This document shows, in pieces, positions 59,880 to 64,000 of a stretch of 64,000 nt of DNA; within the stretch, counting starts at the first letter, position 1; each line of letters opens with the position of its first letter. Origin of the DNA: Hormiphora californensis. Its lineage: Eukaryota; Ctenophora; Tentaculata; Cydippida; Pleurobrachiidae. The translations under genes were made by a program, and so were the position numbers. Where the stretch lies: NCBI GenBank assembly GCA_020137815.1, contig CM035357.1:7427315-7491314 (forward strand), written 5' to 3'. The notes below the pieces were generated by a model. That model saw nothing but the letters and a program-made list of their open reading frames with translations, was not told where the DNA came from and made no database searches.

Positions 59880-62800
59880 AAATGATATATACCTTGCTCT
59901 TGGTATAATTCTCACCCTTCCTACCGTGGCTGCTGAGGAGGATGGCCAGTGTCCTATCATCGCTGAAAATGGATTCTTGGTCCGGAGCTGTTCCACTTTC
60001 AACCCGGACGGCTCGATGAAGATGACCTGCACCACCTCTCCCAACACGACATACACAAGCATCATACGTTAATATCGCCACACGAACAGTACGGTGTTGT
60101 CGACAAGCTGTGTCCCCACGATCCAGCGCAAGTACAAGCATGCGGGGGGGATTGGGGCCGAGTCGGGGCCAAACTGAACATCTTCCCCACTAATCCAGTC
60201 TGTGGGGCAATCTGTTACGATGTGACGACCCGTTTGTACCAACTAAACCCCTCCTCCCAGGTGGCGTAGCAGTACAGCTGCAGATCGTGCTCTGCAGACT
60301 AAAATTACCGTTCCTCTGGGCTCGGGAGCAAGAGTTCTTGAATTGTGGGTAAAGGAGGGAGGGGGTTTGTGATGGTGTTGTGATTATATTACTGTGGGGG
60401 GGTAGTGAGGGTTGGTGGGTGTCCTCCTCCAAAATGAGTTTCTTACTTGTGTTGATGAACGTGATTGTAATGGACATGAGTATGGGAGCGTTTTGTGGGA
60501 TGTTCTAACAGCTAGGTACCTGTTTGCCCCATTTAATGGGTTAGGTCCGGCCAGTGCAGATGTGACAACTAGAGAGGGGTGCATGTCCCACTTTTCAACT
60601 GTAAAGGGGATATTTCCCCTAACCAGCAAGACAAGATGCTTCAAGCCGTTACCCTCATTTACCCATATGTTCAAACAATCGGAGGGATTCCGTTTTCAGT
60701 CTTACTGCGCTGACTTCATGGACCAAACCAACTGTACGGACACTGCTATGGTGGCAGGATCGTGCCTAATCGGGGGGTTCCCGTCCACTGTCTCCATCCA
60801 CGTTGTCTGTCATGAAATATATTATGATGTCCCAAACATCTGCGATGATGGTATCGAGACATTGTGTCGACCGATTAGTCGCCGTTGTACAACCCACAAA
60901 CACAAACTATGCAACGGGGTGGATGATTGTGCGATGGGGGTTGATGAAAAGGGTGGCTTGTGCTCCAAGCTCACCCATTCCACGTGTATCCGGAGGTTTA
61001 GCTTGAAGGAGGGTACATTGCGGATTTCTGCGAGTGGGTCCAAGATGGCGCTTGTCGATGTTTGGATGGATCGATGAGAGGAATGACTGGGAAACGTGCG
61101 GTAAAGGCCCCAGAAAACGGATCAAGTACATGCCTAAGAAATGCACAGATGTGTTCCTTTGTAAAGATGACAAGGCCGAGTTTGTAGAGGGTTCGTTATT
61201 GTGCTCCTTTAGCCAGAAATGTGATGAAGGAGTGTGTCGTGCTAGTAGGAAAAGAGTGGCGATTTCACAGAAACTACTTAGTAGTAGAACTCATAAGGGA
61301 CGGGTTTACAAAAATATCATGTGCACCAAAGGATTAGACAACCTTCTCATCCAATCAGGCAAAGAATGTATCTCCACTGAATTCAACCACCCATTTCATT
61401 CATTCTCCGGTAAAAATCTTACTACCGAACTGGTTCTACCGAGGGTAAAACGAGATTGTAGACACTTGTACGGAGAGGCTTACGTGTTCTACAGTTGCTC
61501 CGGACTCTGTCACAACGCGGGGTGTCCTTTGGTGACGCCCGTCCTACAAAGCACATGTTCAAACCTCAACCATATTATATACTCACTGAACCTTCAGTTG
61601 AACACCCTGACCGTCGCACAAAAGTCTGGTGATAACTACCACAACAACTTCTTTGTCTGTAAAAACACGGACTGCATCTTGTTTGAGAGGGTGTGTGACC
61701 TAGTTGATGATTGTGGAGATGGGTCGGACGAGGAAGGATGTGCCAGCAACTTCCAGTGCTCTGACAGGTCAGCATTTCTGGCGCTCAACCAGAGATGTGA
61801 CGGTAAGTTTGATTGCATAGACTTTTCAGACGAGTGTAATGACAGTTGCAGAAGAAAAGCAGTTTATAACGATGGTGATCCTGGCGTTAGCTGTGATAAT
61901 GGGTGTTTTAGGACTTGTTTTCGGTGCTATTGTCGTGTCCAAGGGTGTTTGTGAGGTAAGGGAGTCTAAGAAAAGTGGTGAGTTCATCAACAAATCAATG
62001 GTACTGGCTATTTCTTTCGCTGACCTCCTCACCTCCGTATACCTGCTAACGTTTGCCTTCTTCCACTGGTACATAGGTTCGAATTTCTGTGAAAGTCAGG
62101 TGGACTGGATTAGTGGAGTTCCGTGTATGGTTATCGGTGTTTTGAACACCGTCGGGGCAACAATGTCGTCCGTTGTCATGGCATTGGTTAGTTGCTACCG
62201 GTTGGCTGGTAACCTGAGGGCGTTACGCTATCGCGGGTCAGATGAGGTCTCTCGAAAGCTAAGAGGGAGAGTGATTCTCCAGTTAGTTGCAGTCTTAGTG
62301 GCATCCGTCGCAGTAGCAATGATTCCCCTGGTAGACATCTTCGATAAGTGGTTTGTGAATGGACTTGTCTTTGAGAAGCACATAGCATTATTTATTGGTG
62401 TCATGAGTAAGAACCGATTGCTGGATGTTTTTAGGGGTTACCATAGTACCCGTAAAACGAAGCAAAGTATGACTGGGAGTGAGGTATCTTGGAGTGGCAT
62501 CCAAAACATGGTATCCGAGATGTTTTCCAGTGATTATGATCGAGTGATTGGGAAGAAGCTGTCCTTCTACGGTAATGATCCATCTTGTATGTTCAAGGCA
62601 TTCGTCCTCGCGGATGATCCTCAGGTGTTTTATGTATGGACTTACCTGAGTTTTCATTTCCTTTCTTTTGTGTGCGTGGCGGTGTGTCATGTGACGATTG
62701 CAGTAGGTACCTATAAAAACAGTGTGAGGGGCAGCCGAAAATCTTCTCTCGGCCGCAAAGTTACTCTGATCTGCTTGACAGATTTCTGCTGCTGGATGCC

Positions 62801-63089
62801 CTTCCTGATTTGTTGTGCCCTCCACACGGCTGAGGTTGTGGATATGTCACCATGGTACCAGGTCTTCTCCCTCAACATCCTCCCTCTCAACTCGTTTATA
62901 AACCCTTTGCTATACAGTCCGAGTCAGATATTTACAACAGCTTTTCACAAGATCATGGCGCTTTGTTGTCCAAAACAGCAGGGCAAAACAGAAGACCAGT
63001 ACGTTGCAGAGATTCCAATGGAGGCAGCGGGGGAACGTCGTGATACTGGGACAGAGTTGGACACGGAAATCGGAAATACTGCCCTATAA
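59880..63089 (+). pseudogene. Frameshifted paralogue of the LDLa rhodopsin-like receptor
   Basis: Colinear with the receptor at 28,014 from the N-terminal [14 protein letters not shown] to NPLLYSPSQ in TM7, with LDLa modules ([43 protein letters not shown]) and seven membrane segments. The frame breaks repeatedly: twice near 60,070, in a non-aligning stretch with stops at about 60,250-60,410, twice near 61,030-61,060 and once near 61,880. From 61,839 to the stop at 63089 the membrane domain is intact (about 416 codons). The tail lacks the DAADVTPE repeats and ends EIGNTAL. Short introns cannot be fully excluded, but the paralogue has none and no GT-AG pairs fit all breaks, so a decaying copy is favoured. 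Confidence 0.7.
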
Positions 63090-63128
63090 TGATGGGGTAC
63101 AATGTGGACACTGAGAATTATTGTAGAC

Positions 63129-64000
63129 TAGGAACCGGCGATAATATCGAATCGAATCGAAAGATCGAGAGATCGGATCGAATCGAATCGAATCGAGTAG
63201 TTTTTTGAGCCTAAAGATCGAATCGAGATCGAATCGAGATTTTTTGATCCCCCAAAGATCGAATCGAGATCGAATCGAGATTTTTTGAACCCTCAAAGAT
63301 CGAATCGAATCGAATCGAAATTTTTTGAACGCTCAAAGATCGAATCGAGATCGAATCGAAAGTTTCTGAACCCTAAAAGATCGAATCGAGATCGAATCGA
63401 AAGGTTTTTTTCACCCAAAGATCGAATCGAGATCGAATCGATATTTTTTGAATCCCGAAAAATCGAATCGAGATCGAATCGATATTTTTTGATCCCCCAA
63501 AGATCGAATCGAGATCGAATCGAAAATTTTTGATCGGTCAGATCACCCAAAGATCGAATCGGGATCGAGAAGAAAATATCAAGAATCTTCGGTTCCTAGC
63601 CAGTAGAAACCGGCGATATTATAGGATCGAATCGAAGGATCGAAAGATCGAATCGAATCGAGATCGAATCGAAAGTTTTTGATCGCACAAAGATCGAATC
63701 GAGATCGAATCGATATTTTTTGATCCCCCAAAGATCGAATCGAGATCGAATCGACATTTTTTGAAAACCGAAAGATCGAATCGAAATCGAATCGAGATTT
63801 TTTGACCCCTCAAAGATCGAATCGAGATCGAATCGAGATTTTTTTGAAAACCGAAAGATCGAATCGAGATCGAATCGAAAGTTTTTGAACCCTCAAAGAT
63901 CGAATCGAGATCGAATCGAAATTTTTTGAAATCTCAAAGATCGAATCGAGATCGAATCGAAAGTTTTTGAACCCTAAAAGATCGAATCGAGATCGAATCG
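63129..64000. mobile_element. Second GATCGAATCGA-repeat hAT-like element (cut by window end)
   Basis: Starts TAGGAACCGGCGATAATATC like the element at 26,443 and follows it closely, including the internal GGTTCCTA...AAACCGGCGATA junction near 63,590-63,620. It lies 40 bases after the receptor paralogue stop. The right end is outside the window. Confidence 0.85.

Overview
This is eukaryotic, animal-type nuclear DNA. Most genes are split by short GT-AG introns, the protein families are holozoan (p190RhoGAP-type GTPase, LDLa-containing rhodopsin-like receptors, carbohydrate sulfotransferase, class C receptor linker, SIRT2/3-like sirtuin, QTRT2), and non-coding DNA is packed with (CT)n/(AG)n runs, minisatellites and small inverted-repeat elements. 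An early-branching animal such as a sponge or relative fits, but this is inference; nothing seen fixes the species.

Layout. 1-136: 3' end of a LINE-like ORF. 1.6-8.3 kb (+): the visible eleven exons of a p190RhoGAP-type GTPase with a Tyr/Pro-rich tail; the first exon lies outside or is unseen. 9.1-11.4 kb (-): complete five-exon QTRT2. 12.9-34.5 kb (-): complete 15-exon, 726-codon Sec23/Sec24-family gene. Its third intron (19,357-33,836, 14.5 kb) is flanked by two copies of a ~350 bp segment and holds a sulfotransferase gene, an intronless LDLa receptor gene, an orphan PPxY exon, a 359 bp tandem array and several transposon-like elements. 34.7-35.9 kb (+): truncated retroelement with a restriction-like endonuclease end. 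36.3-41.3 kb (+): a sirtuin gene preceded by a broken duplicate of its first exon; its third exon sits in a 75 bp array of about 29 units. 42.1-44.3 kb (+): complete seven-exon coiled-coil gene. 44.3-56.2 kb: mostly repeats (46 bp array, 434 bp satellite). 56.2-57.9 kb (+): last five exons of an unrecognised gene. 58.6-58.9 kb (-): orphan class C receptor exon. 59.8-63.1 kb (+): frameshifted paralogue of the LDLa receptor. 63.1-64 kb: start of a second GATCGAATCGA-repeat element.

The most unusual theme is minisatellite expansion across exon-intron borders: a 37 bp array multiplies a 5' splice site of the Sec23-like gene, and a 75 bp array multiplies a 3' splice site plus zinc-knuckle exon of the sirtuin, each unit also carrying a palindrome that fits the RFX X-box consensus. 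A third array lengthens the cytoplasmic tail of the LDLa receptor. All splice models are from reading frame, phase and splice-site inspection by eye; no alignment or expression data were available.
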